Made by a program: the position numbers and the translations under genes. 64,000 nucleotides of DNA from Chitinispirillales bacterium. Lineage in GTDB: Bacteria > Fibrobacterota > Chitinivibrionia > Chitinivibrionales > Chitinispirillaceae. Shown here piece by piece: positions 46,392-53,689 of this stretch. Every line of letters begins with the position of its first letter. The stretch's first letter is position 1. The notes under the pieces are model-generated. The model was not told the origin of the DNA. It ran no database searches and saw only the letters and a list, made by a program, of their open reading frames with translations. The stretch covers positions 1 through 64,000 of the forward strand of contig JAIRVB010000040.1 of assembly GCA_031254105.1 (NCBI GenBank), read 5' to 3'.

Positions 46392-48190
46392 TTTAAAATC
46401 TCGTTTTTTGTATACCGGTACGTTTTTATGCCGCAATTTCCATCAGTATTGCTTATCATTTTAAACTGCTCAATTTGTTTATTATGAAGCATTTTCAGAT
46501 ATTCCGTATTATCGCGAGAACAAATAAAAGTAATAAAGCCTGATAAGTTGGCAAATGAAAATTCAAAAAAATCACAATTCTTTATACTCTCAATATTGTC
46601 AATATCTTTAACAAAAAACCTGTTTTCATTAATATTATTGATAATTTCATCTGGAGTATTCCTATTGGTTCCTGTTTTATTAGAATAAAGATGTTTTAAA
46701 ATATTTTCGTGTTCAAACTGTTTAGATTGCTTTATACCGACCCACTTTATAGCATACGTCCGTTTGTCCATTTTAAAAAGGCTGTTAAAACCGTTTGTCA
46801 CAAACCATAAATTTTCACTGTCATCATAGAAAGTTTCATTGCATGTATTAATTGTTGGATTGTCATTTAAACAATTTATATTCTGAGGCATTAACGGTTT
46901 ACCTGTGCATAAGTAAAGTATAAATACAGAAGAACTACTATCCCCATAATAGGCATCGCTCACCGCAATCGCCCTGTGCAAATCCGCCGTATCGTCATAA
47001 ATCCCCCATTCCCCACTCTTATACTCCGAAACAATCTTTTCATACTCACCTAAAAGCTGCGGGCACATAGTCCTGAAGTTAAGTCCAGTATTTGGATGCG
47101 GACGCCACCAGAGAACAACATCATCACGTTTACTAAACGTATCAAAAACGCTCTTTAATTTTTTGAAATATTGCAACCCATTGTTTATCCATGTAAACAT
47201 GTGAGTATTGTACAGTATTACTTTTTTTGCGGAGCCATCTGGTTTACAAATCAGGCGTTCCCACTCTTGAGGAAATGCAAACTCCTCACGTTTTGAGCTA
47301 ATCACTTTGTCAAATTTTGGCGACCCAAGCGCTATAAACTTCTCCTCCGGTTTTCCGAACAGTCCTTTCCAGCCATATTTGAGATCATTCTTTTTAAAGA
47401 TATCTATATATGATTGCCTAACTGTTTCCGAATGCAAAATAACCAGGTTTGCGTATACTACTCCAGGCAGCGTTGTGCTGTACTCATGTACAGCTCCTGA
47501 AACAAAATAAGGAACATAAACAAGCTGCTCACAATACTCCCGCAGCCGCTTGGCATAAAAATCGGGCTGAATACTCGCGTTTTGCGCCGCGTCATCATAA
47601 GGATAATGAATAAAGACCACATCCGGACGGCGTTCCCCAACATTATACTCCTGCCAGTCGGTAACAGGCACATAATCAGGATATTGCTTTCCTTCGTAAT
47701 GCATTTTTCCGAGCTGTTTGTCAGGAAGCAGATCGTAATACGGAATAGGTACAACATAAGCATCGCAAGCCGGGTCATCTTTCGCCGCAAGCCAAATACT
47801 TTCAAGCGAGTCCCACATGCTTGCTTTATATGGGAAGAACGCGATTTCTATTTTGTCAGGTTTTAATTCTTCGTTAACGCTGTTTTCAATTTTAAAGATT
47901 TGCTTCTGAAGTTTTTTGATTATACCGGAACTACTCTCAGGCTTGTTTAACTCATCGTTTGCGTGATAGAGAAGATCGCAGTATTCCTGAATATACGTAA
48001 CCGTTACTCTACCTTTGCCCTCATTATTTTCAATAAACTGTCCGATTTGTATAGCGGTATCCTGGCAATCGGCTAACAGGTTTGTGAGGGCTTGCATCTC
48101 CTTTTTCTGGAGCAGCTTTTTGAGATTATCGTTGGCTTCGCTCAGGCTTCTAAGCAAATCCAATATCATTTTTTGGTGAATTTTGCGCAT
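46388..48190 (-). CDS. CDP-glycerol glycerophosphotransferase-family protein
   Basis: Transfers glycerol phosphate from CDP-glycerol to a glycan or lipid acceptor. The 600-residue protein has an N-terminal coiled-coil region (1-110), then a GT-B-like domain with FFPYKASMWDSLESI, LGSPKFDKV, VVLWWRPHP and DAYYGDSSSSVFILYL, the pattern of the CDP-glycerol transferase family. A C-terminal stretch of about 110 residues is unassigned. It is the first gene of the minus-strand glycan operon and is translationally coupled to tagD. Confidence 0.88.
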   Translation of the reverse strand: MRKIHQKMILDLLRSLSEANDNLKKLLQKKEMQALTNLLADCQDTAIQIGQFIENNEGKGRVTVTYIQEYCDLLYHANDELNKPESSSGIIKKLQKQIFKIENSVNEELKPDKIEIAFFPYKASMWDSLESIWLAAKDDPACDAYVVPIPYYDLLPDKQLGKMHYEGKQYPDYVPVTDWQEYNVGERRPDVVFIHYPYDDAAQNASIQPDFYAKRLREYCEQLVYVPYFVSGAVHEYSTTLPGVVYANLVILHSETVRQSYIDIFKKNDLKYGWKGLFGKPEEKFIALGSPKFDKVISSKREEFAFPQEWERLICKPDGSAKKVILYNTHMFTWINNGLQYFKKLKSVFDTFSKRDDVVLWWRPHPNTGLNFRTMCPQLLGEYEKIVSEYKSGEWGIYDDTADLHRAIAVSDAYYGDSSSSVFILYLCTGKPLMPQNINCLNDNPTINTCNETFYDDSENLWFVTNGFNSLFKMDKRTYAIKWVGIKQSKQFEHENILKHLYSNKTGTNRNTPDEIINNINENRFFVKDIDNIESIKNCDFFEFSFANLSGFITFICSRDNTEYLKMLHNKQIEQFKMISNTDGNCGIKTYRYTKNEILK

Positions 48191-48261
48191 AACTTCCGAA
48201 ATTTCCTGATCGTGATTTTAAATTTACAGCTAATAACATCACCGAATTTGTAATAAAAACA

Positions 48262-48287
48262 CGGAACGATCAATGATCGTTCCCTAC
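48262..48287 (-). repeat. REP-like palindrome, copy 1
   Basis: The arms GGAACGATCA and TGATCGTTCC flank a single A and are followed by CTAC. Read on the minus strand it is a GTAGGG head followed by a palindrome. Confidence 0.8.
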
Positions 48288-48306
48288 AACGGATTGTTCC
48301 TGTTTT

Positions 48307-48341
48307 AAATTTCTGCATTCTGCATTATTATTTCTGCATTG
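48307..48341. repeat. Dispersed repeat fragment
   Basis: AAATTTCTGCATTCTGCATT then ATTATTTCTGCATTGG, the same word string as the copy inside the Omp85 signal peptide. Confidence 0.7.
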
Positions 48342-48384
48342 GTTTAATTAATTTATCAAACCTTTCGGCATTCCAACCGTTTTG

Positions 48385-48410
48385 CGGAACGATCAATGAT
48401 CGTTCCCTAC
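48385..48410 (-). repeat. REP-like palindrome, copy 2
   Basis: Identical arms to copy 1 (GGAACGATCA ... TGATCGTTCC) followed by CTAC, 123 bases further along. Confidence 0.8.
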
Positions 48411-48519
48411 GGGGGATTTCCGCTTCGTTGAACGCTGTGCGGTGTAATTCCCGTCTTACGCGTTCTCCGCGGACTTAAATTTCGGTCTGCCTGACCGTAT
48501 GTCGTATCGGTTAAACGAG

Positions 48520-48545
48520 CGGAACGATCAATGTTCATTCCCTAC
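48520..48545 (-). repeat. REP-like palindrome, copy 3, overlapping the tnpB stop
   Basis: Variant GGAACGATCAATGTTCATTC followed by CCTAC. On the minus strand it supplies the last codons and the TGA stop of the TnpB-like gene. Confidence 0.7.
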
Positions 48546-49707
48546 AGTCAATTACATTATTTGATTCCAATAAACGTAACCCCTCATTCAAAACATTGAC
48601 TGCCGCGTTTATACCGCGCTTGTGACATAATCCGCATTCAGGACAATTCCATTCCTGATGGTGCGGTTTTAACAGCGTGTTTTTGTATCCGCAGCCGCTG
48701 CAAATCTGAACAGATGGCGACAGCTTGTTTACTTTTACAAGTGTTTTACCGTACCACTGGCATTTGTACGAAAGCTGCCGTATGATCTCACCCAGATTCG
48801 CGTCTGAAAGATGTTTTGAAAAGACGCGGTTTCGCATCATTTCAGAAACCTGACTCTCGCGTACGCAGATTACATCATATTGACGCACTAACTTTGTTGT
48901 CAACTTATGCAGAGCGTCAGTCCTCTGACAAGATACCTTGTCAAACGCATCCGCAAGCCTCTTTCTTGCCTTTTCGCGTCTTTTACTGTCACTTGGTTTT
49001 CGTGAAAGCTGACGCCGCAGACGGTTTATTTTAGCCTGTGACTTTTTAAGATATCTATCATTTGCAAATTGTTCTCCGTCAGATGTTGTAACTAAATTCT
49101 TAACGCCGAGATGCAAACCTGTCACCATGTTTGTTTTATGTAAAGCGGAATGATTTACATCCGTACAATAGACCGAAACAAAATATTTACCGTTTGGTTG
49201 CTGAATTACAGAAGCGGACAAAATCCTTCCTTCAACAGCTCTTGACACCGCGCATTTAATCCATCCAAGCTTTGGCAGTTTTACCTGATTCTTTCCGACT
49301 TCAATTGAGGAGTGATGATCGGCCTTTCTGCCGGGTCTGTTCTTGCATCTGTATGATTTCAGCTGCCATTTTTTACTCTTAAATTTTGGAAATCCCGGTG
49401 CTTGCGCCCTCTTTACATTCTTAAAAAACTTCTTAAAAGCGTTATCTAAATCGCACAGTGCGTAACTAAGCGAAGCGCTGTCCGCTTCTGAGAGCCATTC
49501 ATATCCAGCTGTTCGTTTGAGCCGCGGCAGCTCTTTTGTAGTATCATGAAGACCCGCGTACTCGCTGTTTTCTTTTGATAATTTGCGCCGCTCTATCTGC
49601 TTTGCTAAGAAATAATTGTAAACAAAACGGCAGCAGCCGAAATTCTTTTGAATTTGAGCCTCTTGCGCCTGTGTCGGGTATATCCGAAACTTATACCGTT
49701 TTTCCAC
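48535..49707 (-). CDS. TnpB-like protein with substituted RuvC catalytic residues
   Basis: Member of the IS200/IS605 OrfB/TnpB family (ancestor of Cas12), normally an RNA-guided DNA nuclease. The N-terminal region (KRYKFRIYPTQAQEAQIQ and GCCRFVYNYFL) and the zinc ribbon (C336/C339 in CSGCG and C355/C358 in CPEC) are complete. Of the RuvC triad, Glu284 is kept (VRESQVSEM). The first Asp, usually GIDLG, is His199 (GLHLG). The last, usually HDRDxNAA, is Gly365 (HKRGINAA). The nuclease is therefore probably dead while the rest is intact over 390 residues, which resembles TnpB-derived nuclease-dead repressors. No TnpA is next to it. Confidence 0.85.
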   Translation of the reverse strand: MEKRYKFRIYPTQAQEAQIQKNFGCCRFVYNYFLAKQIERRKLSKENSEYAGLHDTTKELPRLKRTAGYEWLSEADSASLSYALCDLDNAFKKFFKNVKRAQAPGFPKFKSKKWQLKSYRCKNRPGRKADHHSSIEVGKNQVKLPKLGWIKCAVSRAVEGRILSASVIQQPNGKYFVSVYCTDVNHSALHKTNMVTGLHLGVKNLVTTSDGEQFANDRYLKKSQAKINRLRRQLSRKPSDSKRREKARKRLADAFDKVSCQRTDALHKLTTKLVRQYDVICVRESQVSEMMRNRVFSKHLSDANLGEIIRQLSYKCQWYGKTLVKVNKLSPSVQICSGCGYKNTLLKPHHQEWNCPECGLCHKRGINAAVNVLNEGLRLLESNNVIDCRE

Positions 49708-49747
49708 TATGCCAGCCTTTGCAAATTAAACCATAAATCCGGGTAAC

Positions 49748-49957
49748 TTATATCGGTTCATTATCAATAATTGCTTCGGTAAACAGGTAATCAATGGGTA
49801 CGTTGTATATCTCACACAGCGTTTTGACTTCACTCAAACGAAACGCTCCTGAGCGTTTTTTACTTTCATATTTTCCGCGGCTTATCCCAAGTTTTTTAGC
49901 TACATACCCGTTAGTGTGTCCGTTGCGAGTCTGCTCCGCTTCAAGATTTGGAAACAT
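49748..49957 (-). CDS. Small XRE-family helix-turn-helix protein
   Basis: A 69-residue protein consisting of almost only a Cro/C1-type HTH: GYVAKKLGISRGKYESKKRSGAFR fits the HTH with recognition helix, followed by EVKTLCEIYNVPIDYLF, the common C-terminal helix. It is divergently oriented to the larger XRE gene at 50115, with a 157-base shared region holding inverted repeats. It probably regulates itself and its partner. The adjacent TnpB-like gene on the same strand starts 40 bases downstream. Confidence 0.75.
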   Translation of the reverse strand: MFPNLEAEQTRNGHTNGYVAKKLGISRGKYESKKRSGAFRLSEVKTLCEIYNVPIDYLFTEAIIDNEPI

Positions 49958-49972
49958 CTACAGCCCCTTTTT

Positions 49973-50019
49973 ATTAGCAAAATGTTAATCAAATAAAATA
50001 TATATAACGTTTTGCTAAT
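49973..50019. promoter_or_regulatory. Inverted-repeat operator between the XRE genes
   Basis: ATTAGCAAAATGTTAAT at 49973-49989 is matched by AACGTTTTGCTAAT at 50006-50019 in inverted orientation (13 of 14 bases). A second small palindrome, TACCGAAATGGTA, lies at 50045-50057. Both fit operator sites for the divergent XRE repressors. Confidence 0.6.
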
Positions 50020-50114
50020 AAAACAAGTTATCAGATAGAAAAGTTACCGAAATGGTAATTTTTCGGAAATAACTATTAAAAATGTATTTATATTCTGGTA
50101 AAAAGGGAGGCGAA

Positions 50115-50453
50115 GTGAATGAAAAATCATTAGGGCAGAGAATTATATATTACCGGAAAATGGCGGGAATGAGACAAAATGAGCTTGCCGCGCAGATAGG
50201 AATAACATCTTCGTCACTTAACTATTATGAAAAAGATAAACGCGAACCAAATGTTTCAACTCTGATTAAGCTCGCCAAAGTTCTTAACATTACGGGTGAC
50301 CGGCTGCTTGGTATAGACCGCCCTGAGTCTTCCGCCCATGACGCTAACGAGTTATCTTTGTTAAGAAACTGCAGACAGTTGAATGATCTTGGGATACAAA
50401 AGCTACTGCAATACGCAACGGATTTGATTGGTAATTCCGCATACAAAAAATAA
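50115..50453 (+). CDS. XRE-family transcriptional regulator
   Basis: Helix-turn-helix repressor of 113 residues: LGQRIIYYRKMAGMRQNELA, then GITSSSLNYYEKDKREP and STLIKLAKVLNITGDRLLGI, the complete Cro/C1 domain. The C-terminal 35 residues are helical and may dimerise. The GTG at 50115 follows AGGGAGG closely, while the ATG at 50082 would place that Shine-Dalgarno inside the gene, so I prefer the GTG. It is divergent from the small XRE gene. Confidence 0.8.
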   Translation: MNEKSLGQRIIYYRKMAGMRQNELAAQIGITSSSLNYYEKDKREPNVSTLIKLAKVLNITGDRLLGIDRPESSAHDANELSLLRNCRQLNDLGIQKLLQYATDLIGNSAYKK

Positions 50454-50456
50454 GGG

Positions 50457-50484
50457 TTCAGAACTCAGAGTTAAGAGCTCAGAA
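50457..50484. repeat. Word repeat (TCAGAACTCAGAG type)
   Basis: TTCAGAACTCAGAGTTAAGAG and CTCAGAAAAG, iterated near-copies of one short word. Similar scrambles lie at 51558-51583 and 52360-52416, each next to an mla gene of locus 2. Confidence 0.45.
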
Positions 50485-50525
50485 AAGTCAAATTTTCTCA
50501 AACACCACATCACTCTAATTCTACT

Positions 50526-50597
50526 ATAGTCATTCAACTTGAAAAAGAGTTTTGTTAATGCAGAAATGAGGTGATCTGATCTTTTATTTCTGCATTA
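50526..50597. repeat. Dispersed hairpin repeat, full copy
   Basis: TAGTCATTCAACTTGAAAAA, then AGTTTTGTTAATGCAGAAAT, GAGGTGATCTGATC and the inverted arm TTTATTTCTGCATTA. It folds into a hairpin of about 13 base pairs. Nearly the same sequence occurs at 53550-53641, so the two flank the second mla operon. Confidence 0.8.
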
Positions 50598-50683
50598 GGA
50601 CATCTATTTTGAAGTTGAATTATTGTAATATGCCACAAGGTACTCCTGTTTTTGTCAGAAATATGATTTCTGAGCACTAAGAA

Positions 50684-50699
50684 TGGAACACCATTTGCA
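50684..50699 (+). promoter_or_regulatory. Possible sigma-54 promoter of mla locus 2
   Basis: TGGAACACCATTTGCA has GG and GC 12 bases apart, with one mismatch in the -24 block. The start of transcription would fall within about ten bases of the mlaE ATG, which leaves almost no leader, so either the ATG is further down or the match is by chance. Confidence 0.3.
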
Positions 50700-50716
50700 C
50701 TTAAAGCAGCAGTGCA

Positions 50717-51496
50717 ATGGTAAATATTTATAAGAAAGGTATAAGCGGCCTCAAAAGCTCTCTCACAAAGCTGCAGGAGTTTTACCTGACAAGCTTTCAG
50801 AGTATGATTGGTATGGTAAGCCGCCCCTTTTACGGCAGGGATTTGCTTGAATATATGGACTATTGCGGTACGGGAACACTTGGTATTATCGTGCTTGTCA
50901 TGGTGTTTATCGGGATGGCTCTATCGCTTCAGATATCGGCAGCTTTCGCAAGTCTGGGACTTCAAATGTATACCGGAAAAGTTGTAAGCGTATCAGTTGT
51001 CACTGAGATAGGCCCTGTAGCCTGCGCTCTTGTTTTTGCGGGACGCGCGGGTTCAGGCATGGCCTCAGAAATCGGATCTATGGTTTTGCGCCATCAGGTT
51101 GACACACTGCGGGTATTCGGAATCGATCCGATACGTAAACTTATGACTCCGCGCGTTCTGGGATCAGTTCTCATGCTGCCGGCTCTTACAATGCTTGGCA
51201 ACTGCGCCGCAATTCTTGGCGGATACTACATAAGTACGCTGGGCAATAACCAGAGCGGCGCAGTCTACTGGGAATCAATAGCTGCCGTGTTTTATCCACA
51301 ATACATTTTCACAGGCTTTCTAAAACCCCTTTTTTTTGGATTTGTCATCGCCTGTTTAAGCTGTTATATGGGATTAAGCACTAAAGGCGGTTCTCTTGGG
51401 TTAAGAAGCGCAACTACAGCCGCGTTCGTTCTCTCAACCATTTTTATAATTGTATGTGACTTTCTTATAACTAAAATAATACTGCTGCTTTTTTAG
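50717..51496 (+). CDS. ABC transporter permease, MlaE-like (locus 2)
   Basis: Inner-membrane lipid-transport permease of 259 residues, paralogous to the product of 12584-13384. It has a cytoplasmic N-terminal amphipathic helix, then five to six membrane helices. Family blocks are VFAGRAGSGMASEIGSMV, the RKLMTPRVLGSVLMLP helix and the C-terminal GGSLGLRSATTAAFV. It is followed by mlaF after 93 bases and mlaD after 410 bases, giving an E-F-D order. Together with MlaF and MlaD it should move phospholipids across the periplasm. Confidence 0.93.
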   Translation: MVNIYKKGISGLKSSLTKLQEFYLTSFQSMIGMVSRPFYGRDLLEYMDYCGTGTLGIIVLVMVFIGMALSLQISAAFASLGLQMYTGKVVSVSVVTEIGPVACALVFAGRAGSGMASEIGSMVLRHQVDTLRVFGIDPIRKLMTPRVLGSVLMLPALTMLGNCAAILGGYYISTLGNNQSGAVYWESIAAVFYPQYIFTGFLKPLFFGFVIACLSCYMGLSTKGGSLGLRSATTAAFVLSTIFIIVCDFLITKIILLLF

Positions 51497-51557
51497 AACC
51501 CGGAACTCGGATAAAACGGTATGATAGTTGTGGTGATTTATAATAGGTGTTTTGATT

Positions 51558-51583
51558 CTCTGAGTTCTGAGCTTTGAGTTCTG
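51558..51583. repeat. Word repeat upstream of mlaF
   Basis: CTCTGAGTTCTGAGCTTTGAG with TTCTG, near-copies of GAGTTCTG. Complementary in type to the scramble at 50457. Confidence 0.45.
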
Positions 51584-51589
51584 TTAATT

Positions 51590-52333
51590 ATGATAGCATT
51601 CGAAAACATAACCCTTCACCAGGGTAAAAAATTTGTTCTTAACAACGTAAGCTTTACGATAGGTCAAAGCGAGCGTGTTGCTATTTTGGGGGGAAGCGGT
51701 GAAGGTAAAACAACCATCCTAAAACTTATTATGCGGCTTATTCAGCCTGATGAGGGAAAAATAATAATTGATGGGGAAGATATTACAGATTTAGCGGAGA
51801 AAAAACTAACTGAAAAACGGATGAAACTTGGCATAGTATTTCAGGATGGAGCGCTGTTTGATTCGATGAACGTAAGGGAGAATGTTGCTTTTTACTTAAG
51901 AGAGCATACGAATTTAAGCGAATCATTGATCAGAAAAAAAGTATCTGAACTTCTTGATGTAGTAGCGATGAGCGGTACGGAAGAACTCATGCCGGAAGAG
52001 CTCAGCGGCGGTATGCAGCGCCGTATAGCTATTGCAAGATCTTTAACCGCAAGTGAACCGAAAATGTTTCTTTACGATGAACCTACAAGCGGTCTTGACC
52101 CCGTTAGCACCGCCAAAATCAGCCAGCTAATTTTATCGCTTGCAGTACATGGCAAAGGCTTCGTTATTGTGACTCACGAAATACCTGTTGCCCTCAAAAC
52201 CGCGCAACGCTTCATCTTTCTGAATAACGGCTCTATTTGCTTTGATGGAAATAAAAATGAATTCTTGAAATCAACGAATCAAAACCTCAATGAATTTTTA
52301 AATAATTGGAGAGAGCAGCGGCCAATGGGTTAG
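51590..52333 (+). CDS. ABC transporter ATPase, MlaF-like (locus 2)
   Basis: Cytosolic ATPase of an Mla system, 247 residues. Walker A GGSGEGKTTILK lies near residue 34, with signature ELSGGMQRRIAIAR, Walker B KMFLYDEPTSGLDP and VTHEIP at the switch; the FQDGALFDSM segment is characteristic. No tail follows the core, unlike the locus 1 paralogue, which has about 50 extra residues. Confidence 0.93.
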   Translation: MIAFENITLHQGKKFVLNNVSFTIGQSERVAILGGSGEGKTTILKLIMRLIQPDEGKIIIDGEDITDLAEKKLTEKRMKLGIVFQDGALFDSMNVRENVAFYLREHTNLSESLIRKKVSELLDVVAMSGTEELMPEELSGGMQRRIAIARSLTASEPKMFLYDEPTSGLDPVSTAKISQLILSLAVHGKGFVIVTHEIPVALKTAQRFIFLNNGSICFDGNKNEFLKSTNQNLNEFLNNWREQRPMG

Positions 52334-52359
52334 TAGTTAAGTAAATAAGTTTTCATCTT

Positions 52360-52416
52360 TCAGTTTCCAGCTGCCAGTTGCAGAAATTCAGAACTGTGAA
52401 CTGACAACTGGTAACT
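52360..52416. repeat. Word repeat between mlaF and the mini-ORF array
   Basis: CAGTTTCCAGCTGCCAGTTG, CAGAAATTCAGAACTG and ACTGACAACTGGTAACT, iterated CAGTT/AACTG words of mixed orientation. It has the same character as the 50457 and 51558 elements. Confidence 0.45.
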
Positions 52417-52435
52417 AAACTTACATTATCCGCAA

Positions 52436-52747
52436 GTAAATGTACAAGCAAATCGAGGATCTAACTAAAAACGAGTAAATATACAAACAAATCGGGAATC
52501 TAACTAAAAACGAGTAAATGTACAAGCAAACCGGGAATCTAACTAAAAACGAGTAAATGTACAAGCAAACCGGGAATCTAACTAAAAACGAGTAAATGTA
52601 CAAGCAAATCGGGAATCTAACTAAAAACGAGTAAATGTACAAGCAAGTCGAGGATCTAACTAAAAACGAGTAAATGTACAAGCAAACCGGGAATCTAACT
52701 AAAAACGAGTAAATGCACAAGCAAATCGAGGATCTAACTAAAAATGT
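52436..52747 (+). repeat. Eight-unit 39-bp tandem array of mini-ORFs running into mlaD
   Basis: Eight head-to-tail 39-base units begin at 52436, 52475, 52514, 52553, 52592, 52631, 52670 and 52709. Each encodes ATG plus 11 codons then TAA, and the next ATG follows at once (TAAATG). The peptides read MYKQIEDLTKNE, MYKQTGNLTKNE or close variants; unit 2 has ATA in place of ATG, and unit 8 reads MHKQIEDLTKNV and ends overlapping the mlaD start (AAAATGTATGA). Unit 8 places GAGGA nine bases before that ATG, so the array ends in the mlaD ribosome-binding site. Confidence 0.95.
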
Positions 52748-53532
52748 ATGAACGCAAGATAGTGTGGCCGGCTCTTAAAGCGGGGGTTATTGTTACAAGC
52801 GGTTTGGGGGCGTTTTTTATGGCTGTTTTTTTTGCTTCAGATCTCTCTTCTATTTTCTCTCCCAGTCAGCGTGTAACCGTTCATTTTACAAACGCAAGCG
52901 GACTTCGTCCGGGGGCGCCTGTGTGGATTTACGGAGTAGAAGCAGGCAGGGTAGAAAAGGTAACTATTGCGGAGAACGGAACGCTTATAACTATGAGTGT
53001 TCCTAAGCAGTTTTCGCAGTTTATAAATAAAGACACCGAGGTTCAGATCATGACAATGGGGCTTCTGGGTAATAAATATCTGGAAATTTTTCCTGATAGT
53101 CAAAGCGGGGACGGGCTCAATCCGGATGAAATAATTATTGGAACAGAACCCGCCAGTGTTAATAAGATGATGTCGGTTATGGGTATGGCACTCTCAAGTC
53201 TTGAACAAACGGCGCAACAGATACAGCAGCTTGCCACAAATCTTTCGACCGAAGATGGTACAATAAACCGTCTTATCAAAGATCCTCGGGTGTATGATAA
53301 TTTCGCCAGAGCATCAAAAAAATTAGAACAGGTAGCGGCTAACATTGACAACGGAAATGGATTAGCAACAGCTCTGATAAAAGATGAAGAGCTTGTTACA
53401 CAGCTCAAAGAGACGATTTCAACGCTTAAAAACACCGCCGAACAGTTAAGCAGGGCAGCGGTATCAGCTGATTCTTTGCTTAATGAGGTCAAAAAAAATC
53501 CGGGCAGGTTTTTTAAATTTTCGATTTTTTGA
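52744..53532 (+). CDS. MlaD-like MCE-domain substrate-binding protein
   Basis: Periplasmic, membrane-anchored lipid-binding subunit of the Mla system. An N-terminal helix (LKAGVIVTSGLGAFFMAVFF) precedes the MCE domain (about residues 42-120, with VTVHFTNASGLRPGAPVWIYGVEAGRV), then a helical tail with LEQTAQQIQQLATNLS heptads. The start codon lies at the end of the tandem mini-ORF array, with GAGGATCTAACTAAAA before it. It completes mlaE-mlaF-mlaD. The 262 residues end in a short basic tail. Confidence 0.93.
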   Translation: MYERKIVWPALKAGVIVTSGLGAFFMAVFFASDLSSIFSPSQRVTVHFTNASGLRPGAPVWIYGVEAGRVEKVTIAENGTLITMSVPKQFSQFINKDTEVQIMTMGLLGNKYLEIFPDSQSGDGLNPDEIIIGTEPASVNKMMSVMGMALSSLEQTAQQIQQLATNLSTEDGTINRLIKDPRVYDNFARASKKLEQVAANIDNGNGLATALIKDEELVTQLKETISTLKNTAEQLSRAAVSADSLLNEVKKNPGRFFKFSIF

Positions 53533-53549
53533 GGAGAGTTTTTAATAAT

Positions 53550-53641
53550 ATAGTCATTCAACTTGAAAAAAGTTTTATTAATGCAGAAATAGATGGCAGA
53601 ATGCAGAAATGAGGTGATCTGATCTTTTATTTCTGCATTTA
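53550..53641. repeat. Dispersed hairpin repeat, full copy
   Basis: TAGTCATTCAACTTGAAAAA, then AGTTTTATTAATGCAGAAAT, an inserted AGATGGCAG segment and a second ATGCAGAAATGAGGTGATCT arm closing on TTTATTTCTGCATTT. The 3' half is the same as in the 50526 copy. Confidence 0.8.
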
Positions 53642-53689
53642 TTTTGTGGAGCATTTTTTGTTTTTGGCGTCATTTTTTTTATTTTGGAT

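Larger units (their letters stand above)
48191..48534. other. Spacer with palindromes and a dispersed repeat
   Basis: 344 bases between the glycan operon and the TnpB-like gene. It contains palindromic repeats (48262, 48385, and one entering the tnpB stop at 48520) and a dispersed-repeat copy (48307-48341). No protein-coding frame is supported here. It would be the expected place for a guide RNA of a TnpB-type protein. Confidence 0.6.

Noticed and set aside
52421-52720. A 99-residue minus-strand frame of repeated 13-residue units with hydrophobic words IYSFLVR
   Set aside because: It is the reverse-strand shadow of the 39-bp tandem array, whose unit length is divisible by three so any stop-free frame stays open. 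There is no ribosome-binding site or conserved start, and the plus strand gives a better reading as mini-ORFs.
52436-52747. CRISPR array
   Set aside because: The units are contiguous 39-bp repeats without intervening unique spacers, and no cas genes are present.
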